A DNA stretch of 64,000 nucleotides from the NCBI RefSeq assembly GCF_029953635.1, contig NZ_CP124543.1, forward strand, positions 2,521,455 through 2,585,454. Reading direction: 5' to 3'. This document shows positions 26,879 through 35,867 of the stretch, piece by piece (position 1 is the stretch's first letter; each line of letters begins with the position of its first letter). Source of the stretch: Halotia branconii CENA392. Lineage in GTDB: Bacteria > Cyanobacteriota > Cyanobacteriia > Cyanobacteriales > Nostocaceae. The translations under genes were made by a program, and so were the position numbers. The notes beneath the pieces are model-generated. The model saw nothing but the letters and a program-made list of their open reading frames with translations. It was not told the DNA's origin and did not search any database.

Positions 26879-28066
26879 ATGAATACAAAGACTACATATT
26901 CTTACTTGAAAAATGAACTAACACTAAGCGAATCCTCAGAATTGCCGCTAATAATTCGCGCAGTTACTCTCGCACTAACTAAAGAAGTTCACAAAATTAT
27001 TGAGTGTCATCTCACCTTCCAAGTTAGCCGAGAACTTTATCAACGCATTGATAGCGAAGTTTTATTCAATCTCAAACCAGAAATCCGCACTCCCCTATCT
27101 GGTGGAAGCTTTCAACTCTCACCTGACATCCAAATCGAAGCCATTCTCGACTCTGATTTATTACCACAACTAGCAAAGAACGCAAAAACTTCTAATCAAG
27201 CAGCAACCTATCTTCAAAAGTTAAGTAAAGAACAGCCCAATCATCCCTTATTATCACCCTACAGCTGGTACGCCTTAGAAGTTAAACAAAAACAGGAAAA
27301 AGGTGAAACAGGCTACCGTACCCTCTGGGCATATCTCAAGCCTTCTGATATTACCCAGAATGGCATTGACAGCAAAAAGTTGAATGAGGCTATGCTCAAT
27401 TTCACTAAAGAGTGGACGAATACGAATCATTCTGGAATCTCCGAGGATGTCATTTCTCAAGCAGTTGAGCAAATAACTCAAACCTTTGAAGATTTAACCA
27501 CTGATATCTCAGAAATGACGAAAAAAGTAGTTTCAGAAACTATGGAGCAAATGAATACTGCTTTTGCAGAAGTTGCAGACACTATTTCTGAGATAACCGA
27601 AGAAATTACTTCAGAGGACAACCTTTTTGAGATAACAATCAACTTTTTTAAACAAGAAAATTGGCAATTCCAAGAAATTCCAGAAAAACAAAGCTTAAGC
27701 GTTAGCTTCCAAGGAAAAAATGGTCAATATGAATGCTGTGCCATCGCTAGAGAAGAACAACAGCAAATGGTATTTTACTCAATTCTCCCCATTCAAACCC
27801 CAGAAAACAAGCTTACTGCTGTAGCTGAATTTATTACCAGAGCCAATTACGGTATAATTATCGGCAACTTTGAACTAGATTTCACAGATGGAGAAATTCG
27901 CTACAAAACTAGCATTGACGTTGATGGTAATGGACTCAGTTTTGACTTAATCCAAAATTTAGTTTACGCCAATGTAACAATGATGGATGAATATCTCCCT
28001 GGAATTATTGTTGTAATTGAGAATGATGTGTCTCCGGTAGATGCGATCGCCCAAATTGAAGCATAA
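26879..28066 (+). CDS. YbjN-domain protein (secretion-chaperone-like) in the eCIS cargo module
   Basis: This protein of about 395 residues has two parts. Residues about 1-190 are an unrecognised helical region (LPLIIRAVTLALTKEVHKIIECHLTF, PEIRTPLSGGSFQLSPDIQIEAI). Residues about 190-250 are a predicted coiled coil. Residues about 245-390 are a YbjN-type domain (FFKQENWQFQEIPEKQSLSV, GEIRYKTSIDVDGNGLSFDLIQNLVYANVTMMDEYLPGI, SPVDAIAQIE). YbjN folds resemble type III secretion chaperones. Placed between the cargo/immunity pair and the ATPase, it may escort cargo to the particle (inference). ATG 26879 is chosen over an upstream in-frame TTG at 26846. Confidence 0.7.
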   Translation: MNTKTTYSYLKNELTLSESSELPLIIRAVTLALTKEVHKIIECHLTFQVSRELYQRIDSEVLFNLKPEIRTPLSGGSFQLSPDIQIEAILDSDLLPQLAKNAKTSNQAATYLQKLSKEQPNHPLLSPYSWYALEVKQKQEKGETGYRTLWAYLKPSDITQNGIDSKKLNEAMLNFTKEWTNTNHSGISEDVISQAVEQITQTFEDLTTDISEMTKKVVSETMEQMNTAFAEVADTISEITEEITSEDNLFEITINFFKQENWQFQEIPEKQSLSVSFQGKNGQYECCAIAREEQQQMVFYSILPIQTPENKLTAVAEFITRANYGIIIGNFELDFTDGEIRYKTSIDVDGNGLSFDLIQNLVYANVTMMDEYLPGIIVVIENDVSPVDAIAQIEA

Positions 28067-28167
28067 GAAAATATAGGCAACCATTCCCCACATGCGATCG
28101 CCTATTGACACAAAAAACAAAACCCAACAATCAGTCCAGTAAGCCACCAACAAGAACTATCACTGCA

Positions 28168-30354
28168 ATGAAATATTATGCAACCTCGCTGCAACACATT
28201 TTGGCAGAGCTAGAACGGATAGATTTACTGATCCAAGTTCAGCTACAACGATTGCAGCAGATTCAATCTACTGATACAGCCTTCCAAGGACTCTATATTT
28301 CTGAAGAAGATTTAGAGGCAATGCTAAAAAAACCAGTTGGTATGCCACACTGGGCGGCTGCTTCTACACCTTTGTCTACAGATGAAGTTGAGGATATTTT
28401 CGAGCAACTGGCAGATGATATTGCTTTATGCAAAGAAAAAAGCATCAAACGTAATATCAACTTACGTTTGTCAGCACTCGCTCGTAGCTTTCAACTCACA
28501 ACTATTGATATTGATATTCTTCTAATTTGTCTGGCTCCAGAACTCGATTTACGTTACGAAAGCCTCTATGCTTACCTTCATGGTGATGTCACAAAGAAGC
28601 GCCCTAGCATAGATTTGGTTTTGAACCTCCTTTGTCCTTCTTTAGAACAGAAGCTGGTAACACGTCAACGTTTTACCCCAAGTCATCCTCTGTTAAAGCA
28701 TCACTTACTCAATGTCTTCGACGATCCATCTCAACACCAACCGCCGCAATTAGGTAAGTTTCTGAAACTAGACGATCGCATAGTCAATTACTTACTCAAT
28801 ATAGATGAAATTGACTCTCGCATTAACACTTATACTAAATATAAATTACCGCAAGCTAAACTAGAAGATCTGTTATTACCAATTGAGATTAAGCAACGCT
28901 TCCAACTGCTAACTCAAGAAAAATACATACTGACAGAAGGCTGTATATTCTATTTTCAAGGAAGCTATGGTGTTGGCAAGCAGGCGACTGCTGAAGCGCT
29001 TTGTCAGCAGTTGGGTATGGGATTGTTGATTGTCGATGGCGATCGCCTGCTCAACTCAGAAAATGTTGCATTTGATATAGCTATCAATTTGGTTTGTCGT
29101 GAGGCATACTTACAGCAAGCGGCTCTCTACTGGAAAGGCTTTGATAGTTTACTCGAAGATGATAAACAAGCACGGCTCTTGTCATTCATCAAGCAGTTAG
29201 AAGATGCCAATTTACTGACTTTTCTTGCTGGAGAAGTTACCTGGGAACCAGTAGATGCATTGCAAGACATTCCCTTCTTACGGATTGAATTTTCTCATCC
29301 GACAAATACCGAACGAGTGCAACTATGGCAGAAGAGTCTCAGAGATAACACAGACTTCGGTTCTGAGGCAGACTTAAAGATATTAGCCAGTAAATTCCGC
29401 TTTAGTGGTGGTCAAATCGCAGATGCTACAGCTACCGCCCGCAATATAGCCCACTGGCGCGATCCAAAACAGCAGCACTTGACAATGGCAGATATTTATG
29501 CAGGGTGTCGCTTGCAGTCTAACCGAAAATTGAGCAACCTAGCCACTAAAATCAATCCTTATTACAAGTGGGATGACATCATTCTGCCTCCTGACCAAAT
29601 GCAGATGCTACGAGAAATCTGTAATTCAGTCAAGTACCGCACTCTCATTTACGAAGAATGGGGCTTTGATAATAAACTAGCTATGGGCAAGGGAGTCAAT
29701 GTTTTCTTCGCTGGTCTTCCTGGCACTGGCAAAACCATGTCCGCGAATATAATAGCTGGAGAATTAGGCTTGGATCTCTACAAAATAGACCTCTCCAGCG
29801 TAGTCAGCAAATATATTGGCGAAACCGAAAAAAATCTGTCTCGGATTTTTAACGAAGCTCAAACCAGCAATGCCATTCTGTTTTTTGATGAAGCAGACGC
29901 GCTGTTTGGTAAACGTAGTGAAGTCCGTGATTCTCACGACCGTTACGCCAACGTTGAAGTTAGCTATTTATTGCAACGGATGGAAGAGTATCAAGGAGTT
30001 GTGATTTTAGCGACAAACTTACGCAAAAATATGGACGATGCCTTCGTCAGACGGATGCATTTTAGTCTTGAATTTCCCTTTCCCAATAAAAAAGAACGCC
30101 GCCGTATTTGGGAGCAAATTTTCCCCAAGTCTACTCCCAAGAATCCAGATGTAGATTTAGATTTTATGGCACAACGCTTTGAGATTGCTGGAGGTAACAT
30201 TCGCAACATAGCTTTAGGCGCAGCTTTCCTCGCGGCAGATGATGGTATGGCGATTTCTATGAATCATCTAATTTGGGCGACCCGGCGGGAGTACCAAAAA
30301 ATGGGCAAAATTCTCACAGAAGGAGAGTTTGGCGAGTATGCTCGGTTGGCATAG
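28168..30354 (+). CDS. Double-AAA ATPase of eCIS (Afp15/Pvc15-like)
   Basis: This protein of about 728 residues carries an N-terminal helical domain and a degenerate AAA module (FQGSYGVGKQATAEAL). It ends in a canonical AAA+ module with Walker A GLPGTGKT at about 516-523, Walker B ILFFDEADALFG about 55 residues later, and sensor/arginine-finger-like segments (ATNLRKNMDDAFVRRMHFSLEFPFP). In eCIS this ATPase is conserved beside cargo genes and is needed for particle assembly or loading in characterised systems. ATG 28168 starts MKYYATSLQHIL; an in-frame TTG at 28105 is rejected as weaker. It closes the plus-strand cluster; the next gene is convergent. Confidence 0.92.
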   Translation: MKYYATSLQHILAELERIDLLIQVQLQRLQQIQSTDTAFQGLYISEEDLEAMLKKPVGMPHWAAASTPLSTDEVEDIFEQLADDIALCKEKSIKRNINLRLSALARSFQLTTIDIDILLICLAPELDLRYESLYAYLHGDVTKKRPSIDLVLNLLCPSLEQKLVTRQRFTPSHPLLKHHLLNVFDDPSQHQPPQLGKFLKLDDRIVNYLLNIDEIDSRINTYTKYKLPQAKLEDLLLPIEIKQRFQLLTQEKYILTEGCIFYFQGSYGVGKQATAEALCQQLGMGLLIVDGDRLLNSENVAFDIAINLVCREAYLQQAALYWKGFDSLLEDDKQARLLSFIKQLEDANLLTFLAGEVTWEPVDALQDIPFLRIEFSHPTNTERVQLWQKSLRDNTDFGSEADLKILASKFRFSGGQIADATATARNIAHWRDPKQQHLTMADIYAGCRLQSNRKLSNLATKINPYYKWDDIILPPDQMQMLREICNSVKYRTLIYEEWGFDNKLAMGKGVNVFFAGLPGTGKTMSANIIAGELGLDLYKIDLSSVVSKYIGETEKNLSRIFNEAQTSNAILFFDEADALFGKRSEVRDSHDRYANVEVSYLLQRMEEYQGVVILATNLRKNMDDAFVRRMHFSLEFPFPNKKERRRIWEQIFPKSTPKNPDVDLDFMAQRFEIAGGNIRNIALGAAFLAADDGMAISMNHLIWATRREYQKMGKILTEGEFGEYARLA

Positions 30355-30398
30355 CTTTGTCGCGTGAACTATGCTTCTGGATAATTTCACCTATTTAT

Positions 30399-31769
30399 TT
30401 AGTTGCTTACTTCACAGAGTGATAAAAGAGGTCTAAAAAATCGCCGATACAATTCACAAGTTGCGATCGCTTGAGATCCAGAAAGTTTAATCAGCCCCAT
30501 ACTGCTTAACTTGTGAGTGAGGATGGGATCTAAGGAAATAGCTTCATTGGCATTCAGAACGGTATCAAAAGCTTGTGCTAACTCAGGCTGTTTTTTCAAA
30601 GTTGCCCAGTGACGCTGCAAGTGATAAGCATAAATTCTGCTAGCAGTAGGAGCAGTTTCTAGCAGTTGCGACAGAGTTATCTCCTTTCGACTCAGATGAT
30701 AGAGAGCTAAGTGTACTAGTGCCGGATGTCCCCCGACCATTGCCATTAATTGTCTAGCTCCTTCTCCATCTGTCCAATTGAGTCCATAGCATTGGGCTAA
30801 CTGCTGTACCTCTTCTTGGATGAAGTTGTCTAACTGAATCGGTAACCCTACATTGAAAGGAGACTGATTAAGTTCGAGAGGAATATAAACATCTGTTGAA
30901 TGAACCACGAGCAGACGAAGCTTTTGCCAAATGGGCAGTCTTTTCGCTTCTTCGTACCAAGAACGCAACAGAGGTAAAAAATCCTTCGCTACTTGGGGAT
31001 GCTCGAAAATACGGTTCACCTCATCCAACGACAAGATCAAGGGAGTATTAATTGACTCTAGTAGATATTCTTGGAAATAGAGGGTGCAGCTAATTTTACT
31101 TCCAAGATCTTCATCCCAATATTCGTCTAACATCGGTTGACGCTGAAGCTGGTGAGCAATATTGGCACACAACCAACGCAAAAGTTGATTCAAGTCGCTC
31201 AGAATTGTCTGCTCGACTTGTTCTAGATTCAAGCTGATAGTGCAGTAGCCTTGGTGCTTCGCATAGTCAAGAATCCTCAGCAGCAGTGAAGTTTTACCCA
31301 TTTCTTTGGGAGCTTTAATCCTGATTAGCGCTCCTGGTTTCTCAATTTCTTGATAAATTTGCTCCTCAAGGAAAGAACGTTCGAGGTAAAAGGGAGAGTC
31401 GATAGGTACTGAACCACTGGGGTAGCAAGGTGACGTATTTTGATTAACTGTGGCAGGAAATTGTTTCAGGTCTTGTTTCAAAAGTTTTGTCTTTGGGGCT
31501 GCTTTGGTGATGGCATAAGACTCCAGAAGCACCCGACAGTTTTTTTTAGTCACGCGCTGACCAATGACCTCAGAGAGTCGCCCAAATAACTCTGGGGCAA
31601 CAACATTGGTAAAGTAGCCGGGACTATAACCTGCCTCTATAGCCATTTGGTTATAAGTTCTATACTGCCAAATGCCACGCAGAATCAGGTTTTCTGTGGA
31701 ATTGAGAGGGCGATTATGGCTCTCAATTAGCAAGCGGTCAACAATCTCAAAGAGACAATCAAGGTTCAT
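30399..31769 (-). CDS. HTH plus AAA-like domain protein (vMAP-type N-terminus)
   Basis: This 456-residue protein starts with a helix-turn-helix-like region (residues about 18-90: NRPLNSTENLILRGIWQYRTYNQMAIEAGYSPGYFTNVV), like those of cyanobacterial vWA-MoxR-associated and WD-repeat signalling proteins. It continues with an AAA-like ATPase of the AAA_35 type (about 120-450). There the phosphate loop is altered (IKAPKEMGKTSLLLRIL), followed by an acidic LILSLDEVNRIF. The C-terminus has the winged-helix-like TVLNANEAISLDPILTHKLSSMGLIKL. Such proteins are presumed signalling or conflict ATPases, with unknown partners. It is convergent with the eCIS ATPase and divergent from the heterocyclase gene. 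Confidence 0.8.
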   Translation of the reverse strand: MNLDCLFEIVDRLLIESHNRPLNSTENLILRGIWQYRTYNQMAIEAGYSPGYFTNVVAPELFGRLSEVIGQRVTKKNCRVLLESYAITKAAPKTKLLKQDLKQFPATVNQNTSPCYPSGSVPIDSPFYLERSFLEEQIYQEIEKPGALIRIKAPKEMGKTSLLLRILDYAKHQGYCTISLNLEQVEQTILSDLNQLLRWLCANIAHQLQRQPMLDEYWDEDLGSKISCTLYFQEYLLESINTPLILSLDEVNRIFEHPQVAKDFLPLLRSWYEEAKRLPIWQKLRLLVVHSTDVYIPLELNQSPFNVGLPIQLDNFIQEEVQQLAQCYGLNWTDGEGARQLMAMVGGHPALVHLALYHLSRKEITLSQLLETAPTASRIYAYHLQRHWATLKKQPELAQAFDTVLNANEAISLDPILTHKLSSMGLIKLSGSQAIATCELYRRFFRPLLSLCEVSN

Positions 31770-32115
31770 AGAGATTACAGACAGATACTACTAAAAATAA
31801 CAGGATTTACGTTATGATTTACGCAACTAGCACAAGGTGCTGCCGATTGTTTACCTCCACTCAACCTGCGATCGCCCCTCATACCTTTTTTAGTTAATCT
31901 AAACTACTTCGCCCCCTCCTCTTGTTACTACTTTGCAAACATTTAGATGCATTTGCCCTGGACTTAGTACTAAGTCTCGATTATTACTAGTTTCTACTTA
32001 GATGAGAAAGAAGCGATCGCTATAAATCCGATTCTGGGAATAAATAAAAATTAATTACAAGGTAACTCTGCTAAAATTCCCCTCTAATTAGTAAACAAAC
32101 AACTAATAAAGTTCA
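31770..32115. other. 346-bp divergent promoter region
   Basis: This region separates two divergent genes and must hold promoters for both. A TATAAAT box (about 32021) lies upstream of the heterocyclase gene. No convincing operator was found. A 27-codon frame at 31814-31897, with two adjacent Cys and several Ser/Thr, can be read but lacks a ribosome-binding site. Confidence 0.5.
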
Positions 32116-34422
32116 ATGCAACTTAAAATCCAATTTAATCCTTGTTATTCTGTTAAAAGTATAGAAGCAGACAATGTATTTCTGTTATCAGAAAAAGAAG
32201 AAGTCTGGATAAGCGATCGCCTGTCTTGTAGTTTAGCTATTTTAATCAATGGCGATCGTAATATTGACGAAATTATAGATACCATTCAACAATCGCTACT
32301 GCAAGACCCAACATCTTTACAGTCAGCTACCACCTTCTTCCAAGAAGTTCTCAATATAAGTATTAAAGCCCAATATGCTTTATTACAAATGCAACAAAAG
32401 GGCTATCTTGTTCAAGAAGATAACTCTCTGCCATCGCACTTAGACATCTTCTGCCATCATCTCAATATTCCTCCCACAGTAGCCCATCAAAGATTGCGAT
32501 CAAATAAAGTAGCAGTAAAAACATTAGGTTCGGTTGCTGCATCTGACTTGATTGCTGTGCTTGAGTCTCTGCAAATTCAAGTAGCAGATGAAGGTGATTT
32601 GACAATAGTTTTAATTGATGATTATCTCAATCTTGAGCTAGAGAAGTTCAATCAACAAGCCTTAAAATCCCAATCTCCCTGGATGCTAGTTAAGCCATTA
32701 GGGACAATAGTCTGGATTGGCCCTTTATTTAATCCTAAAAAAACAGGTTGTTGGAACTGTTTAGCCCAGCGTTTGCGAGATAATAGACCGATTGAAGGGT
32801 TTATTCAGAGACAGAAGCACATTTGTTCCCCTTTAACTCCTCCTTTGGGATTTTTGCCATCTACAGTACAAACTGCTTTCGGAATGGTAGCTACAGAAGT
32901 GTTTAAGTGGATTGTCCAAGGGGAAAATAAACAATTAGAAAGTAATTTGATTACTTACGATGCGATCGCCCTGCAAACCCAAAATCATAACTGGGTGAAG
33001 CGTCCTCAATGTTCTAGCTGTGGAGAGATGGTAAATGAGTTAACTAAAAACCCCATACCCATTGTTTTAGAACACCGCCAGAAAACCTTTACCGTCGATG
33101 GAGGACACCGTATTTGTTCGCCACAAGAAACTCTCAGGAAATATCAACATCTTATTAGCCCCATTACTGGCGTTGTGCGAGAACTAAATAAAATTCCTGG
33201 GAACGGGTTAACTCATAATTATATTGCTAAACATCATTTTCTCAGCATTTTCGACGATGTAGCTAGTTTGCGCCAAAATTTGGGGGGTAGAAGTGCAGGG
33301 AAAGGTAGGACTGACTCTCAAGCTATGGCTAGTGGTTTTTGCGAAGCGATCGAGCGATATTCTGGGGTGTTTCAAGGATATGAAATTAGAGAAAAAGGCA
33401 GTTACCACCAAATGGGGGATAAGGCGATCCATCCCAATGTTTGTATGAACTTCAGCCAACAGCAATATCAGAATAGAGAGCAATGGAATGTTGAGTGTCA
33501 AGGTTGGTTTCAAAAAGTCCCTGAACCTTTCGATGAACAAAGAGAAATTGACTGGACTCCCGTTTGGTCTTTAACCCATCAAGAATTTAAGTATTTGCCA
33601 ACGGCTTACTGTTATTATGGCTATCGACCGGACTATAAACCCGACTGTTGGGCTGATTCTAATGGATGTGCGGCGGGTAATACTCTTGAAGAAGCAATTC
33701 TGCAAGGGTTTATGGAGTTAGTAGAGCGGGATGCTGTCGCGTTGTGGTGGTATAATTCCCTGCAAAAACCTCAAGTAGATTTAGATAGTTTCGACGAGCC
33801 TTATTTTCATAGCCTGAAGCAATATTATCAAACTATTAATCGGGAAATTTGGGTTTTAGATATTACCAGCGATCTAAATATTCCAGTTTTTGCTGCTGTT
33901 ACTCGCAGAAGCGATCGCGCTGTAGAAGATATTGTTTTGGGTTATGGTGCTCATTTTGATGCCAAGATTGCTATTAGTCGAGCCTTGACTGAAGTTAACC
34001 AAATTTTACCCAACGTTTTATTTGCTAAAGCTGATGGAAGTACTCAATATCCGCCATCAGCAGATCGCTTGGCGATAGATTGGTGGAAAACCGCAACTTT
34101 AAGCGATCAACCTTATTTAGTTCCAAATAAGAGAATTGCTGCTAAAGTCAATGGCGATTATCGCGATATGGCAAGTGACGATTTACTCGAAGATGTCAAA
34201 CTCTGTCAACAAATTGTTGAGAACAATGGTTTAGAAATGCTGGTTTTAGATCAGACTCGTCCTGATATTGGGTTAAGAGTTGCTAAAGTCGTTGTTCCAG
34301 GAATGCGTCATATGTGGAAAAGATTAGCACCAGGAAGACTTTATCGGGTTCCGGTAAAAATGGGTTGGTTGTCAGAGTCACGAAAAGAAGAGCAACTTAA
34401 TTCTTTTCCTATGTGGATGTGA
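32116..34422 (+). CDS. Fused E1-like/YcaO azoline heterocyclase, PatD/TruD-like (cyanobactin type)
   Basis: This 768-residue protein aligns by eye from end to end with cyanobactin heterocyclases. Those convert Cys/Ser/Thr of a ribosomal peptide into thiazolines or oxazolines using ATP. Residues about 1-110 look like a leader-peptide-binding region. Residues about 135-310 are an E1-like domain with zinc Cys pairs (GCWNCLAQR and CSSC). Residues about 345-768 are YcaO (GGHRICSPQETLRKYQHLISPITG, GKGRTDSQAMASGFCEAIERYSG, NTLEEAILQGFMELVERDA, LVLDQTRPDIGL). The C-terminus reads NSFPMWM, so the proline-rich PxPxP-like tail of many such cyclodehydratases is missing. No precursor, protease or oxidase gene was recognised nearby. 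Confidence 0.9.
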   Translation: MQLKIQFNPCYSVKSIEADNVFLLSEKEEVWISDRLSCSLAILINGDRNIDEIIDTIQQSLLQDPTSLQSATTFFQEVLNISIKAQYALLQMQQKGYLVQEDNSLPSHLDIFCHHLNIPPTVAHQRLRSNKVAVKTLGSVAASDLIAVLESLQIQVADEGDLTIVLIDDYLNLELEKFNQQALKSQSPWMLVKPLGTIVWIGPLFNPKKTGCWNCLAQRLRDNRPIEGFIQRQKHICSPLTPPLGFLPSTVQTAFGMVATEVFKWIVQGENKQLESNLITYDAIALQTQNHNWVKRPQCSSCGEMVNELTKNPIPIVLEHRQKTFTVDGGHRICSPQETLRKYQHLISPITGVVRELNKIPGNGLTHNYIAKHHFLSIFDDVASLRQNLGGRSAGKGRTDSQAMASGFCEAIERYSGVFQGYEIREKGSYHQMGDKAIHPNVCMNFSQQQYQNREQWNVECQGWFQKVPEPFDEQREIDWTPVWSLTHQEFKYLPTAYCYYGYRPDYKPDCWADSNGCAAGNTLEEAILQGFMELVERDAVALWWYNSLQKPQVDLDSFDEPYFHSLKQYYQTINREIWVLDITSDLNIPVFAAVTRRSDRAVEDIVLGYGAHFDAKIAISRALTEVNQILPNVLFAKADGSTQYPPSADRLAIDWWKTATLSDQPYLVPNKRIAAKVNGDYRDMASDDLLEDVKLCQQIVENNGLEMLVLDQTRPDIGLRVAKVVVPGMRHMWKRLAPGRLYRVPVKMGWLSESRKEEQLNSFPMWM

Positions 34423-34437
34423 CGTTCTCTTTACTGA

Positions 34438-34503
34438 ATGATGTTGTTTTTCATGAGTTTTTCTATGAGTTCTAGGATGAGTTTTATGAGTTTCACATCT
34501 TAG
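34438..34503 (+). other. Repetitive mini-frame directly after the heterocyclase gene
   Basis: A 21-codon frame begins 15 bp after the heterocyclase stop. It encodes a peptide of repeated Met-Ser-Phe/Ser units (FMSFSMSSRMSFMSF). The DNA is a short degenerate direct repeat of ATGAGTTTT. It has six Ser and one Thr that could in principle be heterocyclised, but no leader sequence, no Cys and no clear ribosome-binding site. It is probably a repeat rather than a gene. Confidence 0.25.
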
Positions 34504-34684
34504 AGAAAAACTAATATTAGAGATAGTTTACTGCGATTGAAGCTCACATTCTGCACCTTCAAGTTTCATAATCCGAAGGAAAGAATAAAAGCTTTAGAAC
34601 CTCTTGTTTATGACAAAATTCTTGTTCTAAGGCGCAGAGGAAACGCATCTAAAGTATACGATCCCGATAATATTTTTATCTTAA

Positions 34685-34813
34685 TATAGGACTCCTACTT
34701 GATTTTTGAACACGATTCAGTACATATCTATGCCTTCTTAACTGTTCCCTGTTTCCTGTTTCCTGTTCCCTACCTACACAAATAAATTCACCGAATCAAA
34801 CCGGATTACTATA
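34685..34813. repeat. MITE-like element, family 2 copy A
   Basis: The ends form an imperfect inverted repeat: TATAGGACTCCTACTTGATT on the left against TATAGTAATCCGGTTTGATT (reverse complement of the right end). Inside are GATTCAGTACATATCTAT and repeats of TTCCTGTTTCC. Further copies lie at 45638-45746 and, inverted, at 61048-61406. Confidence 0.75.
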
Positions 34814-34899
34814 GAACATCAAACTCTAAGCTAGCTTTGCTTTTATGGGGTGACAATCGTGATCGGATTTGCAGAATTAATTCATCAAGGAGATCAACG

Positions 34900-35721
34900 A
34901 TGAAAAACAATGGACGGATGACGGCTTATATTAATCCTCAGTCCTCACAGCAATTCAAGAATACTGCTGGTTACACGCTTGCCAATGGCAGCCCAGCAAT
35001 TGACGTGGTCTGTATTTTCGCTGCCAATTATGCCGCCGCTGAAAGACCCTACCTTCGAGCCAACAATAACAATCCACCGACCACACAACCGTTCAATAAG
35101 AATATTCAGCAGATACTCGAAGATGGCTCTGTGCAATACCTACAAGACAGAGGACTGACCGTGCTGCTGTCTATTACCAACGCGCATTCAGTGGGCTGGT
35201 CAGAATTCACCTCAGAGAGTGATGCGATGGATTTTGCTCAATATCTGAAGACAGATGTGGTCGAGAAGTATGGGCTGGATGGCATCGACATTGACGATGA
35301 ATACAGCAACGGCAAGCCCAAAGACAAGTCACTGGTGATGGTCACGACGCTCATGCGACAGATCATGCCAAACAAGATCATCTCCAAAGCCCTGTGGCAG
35401 GACTCTCAGTATTTTAAGACCATCTGGAATGGACACACGCTCACCGAAAATCTTACCTATGGAGCCGAGATGGCATACGGCAGCTCTCCAGAGTCCCGTC
35501 TGGAGCCTTATGCAAAACTCCACTTGAACAAGAATCAGCTCTCGCTCGGTTTCTGGTCTGGGCAACGATCCCCCAGCCCGCATCGGGATGTTAAATGGCT
35601 CAAGGAGAATGGCTACGCGGGTATCATGATTTTTGGTTTTGAAGAGCAACTCAACGTCGATTTGATGGGTGAGTTGGTCGATGTTTGGTATGGGTCTGGA
35701 AACTGGAACCCACCTCAATGA
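34900..35721 (+). CDS. EndoH-like glycoside hydrolase family 18 protein
   Basis: This protein of about 273 residues is related to endo-beta-N-acetylglucosaminidases of GH18. The catalytic motif DxxDxDxE is present as DGIDIDDE at residues 127-134, with Glu134 the acid/base. Other family features are VVCIFAANYA on beta-strand 2 and LTVLLSITNAHSVGWSEF before the catalytic strand. Substrate would be the chitobiose core of N-glycans or a chitin-like polymer. There is no signal peptide, so it may act intracellularly or leave by an unknown route. ATG 34900 follows AAGGAG. Codon choice (many CTG, GTC, GAG, AAG) is more G/C-rich than neighbours, suggesting transfer. Confidence 0.82.
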   Translation: MKNNGRMTAYINPQSSQQFKNTAGYTLANGSPAIDVVCIFAANYAAAERPYLRANNNNPPTTQPFNKNIQQILEDGSVQYLQDRGLTVLLSITNAHSVGWSEFTSESDAMDFAQYLKTDVVEKYGLDGIDIDDEYSNGKPKDKSLVMVTTLMRQIMPNKIISKALWQDSQYFKTIWNGHTLTENLTYGAEMAYGSSPESRLEPYAKLHLNKNQLSLGFWSGQRSPSPHRDVKWLKENGYAGIMIFGFEEQLNVDLMGELVDVWYGSGNWNPPQ

Positions 35722-35867
35722 ATGGCAAAATTAGTTCAAATCGGCTTGCTCGATCCTGGTACATTAAACTGTAGGATGTGTAAAGCTACAAAAAAATTTC
35801 AGCGTAGCGATCGGACTTGTAGCGTTACGCACTGACTCCCGATTCCGAGCCAGATTGATTACAGATC

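Noticed and set aside
31814..31897. 27-codon Cys- and Ser/Thr-containing frame as a possible heterocyclase precursor
   Set aside because: No ribosome-binding site, no leader-like region and it contains a HIP1 site in its middle; chance is the simpler explanation.
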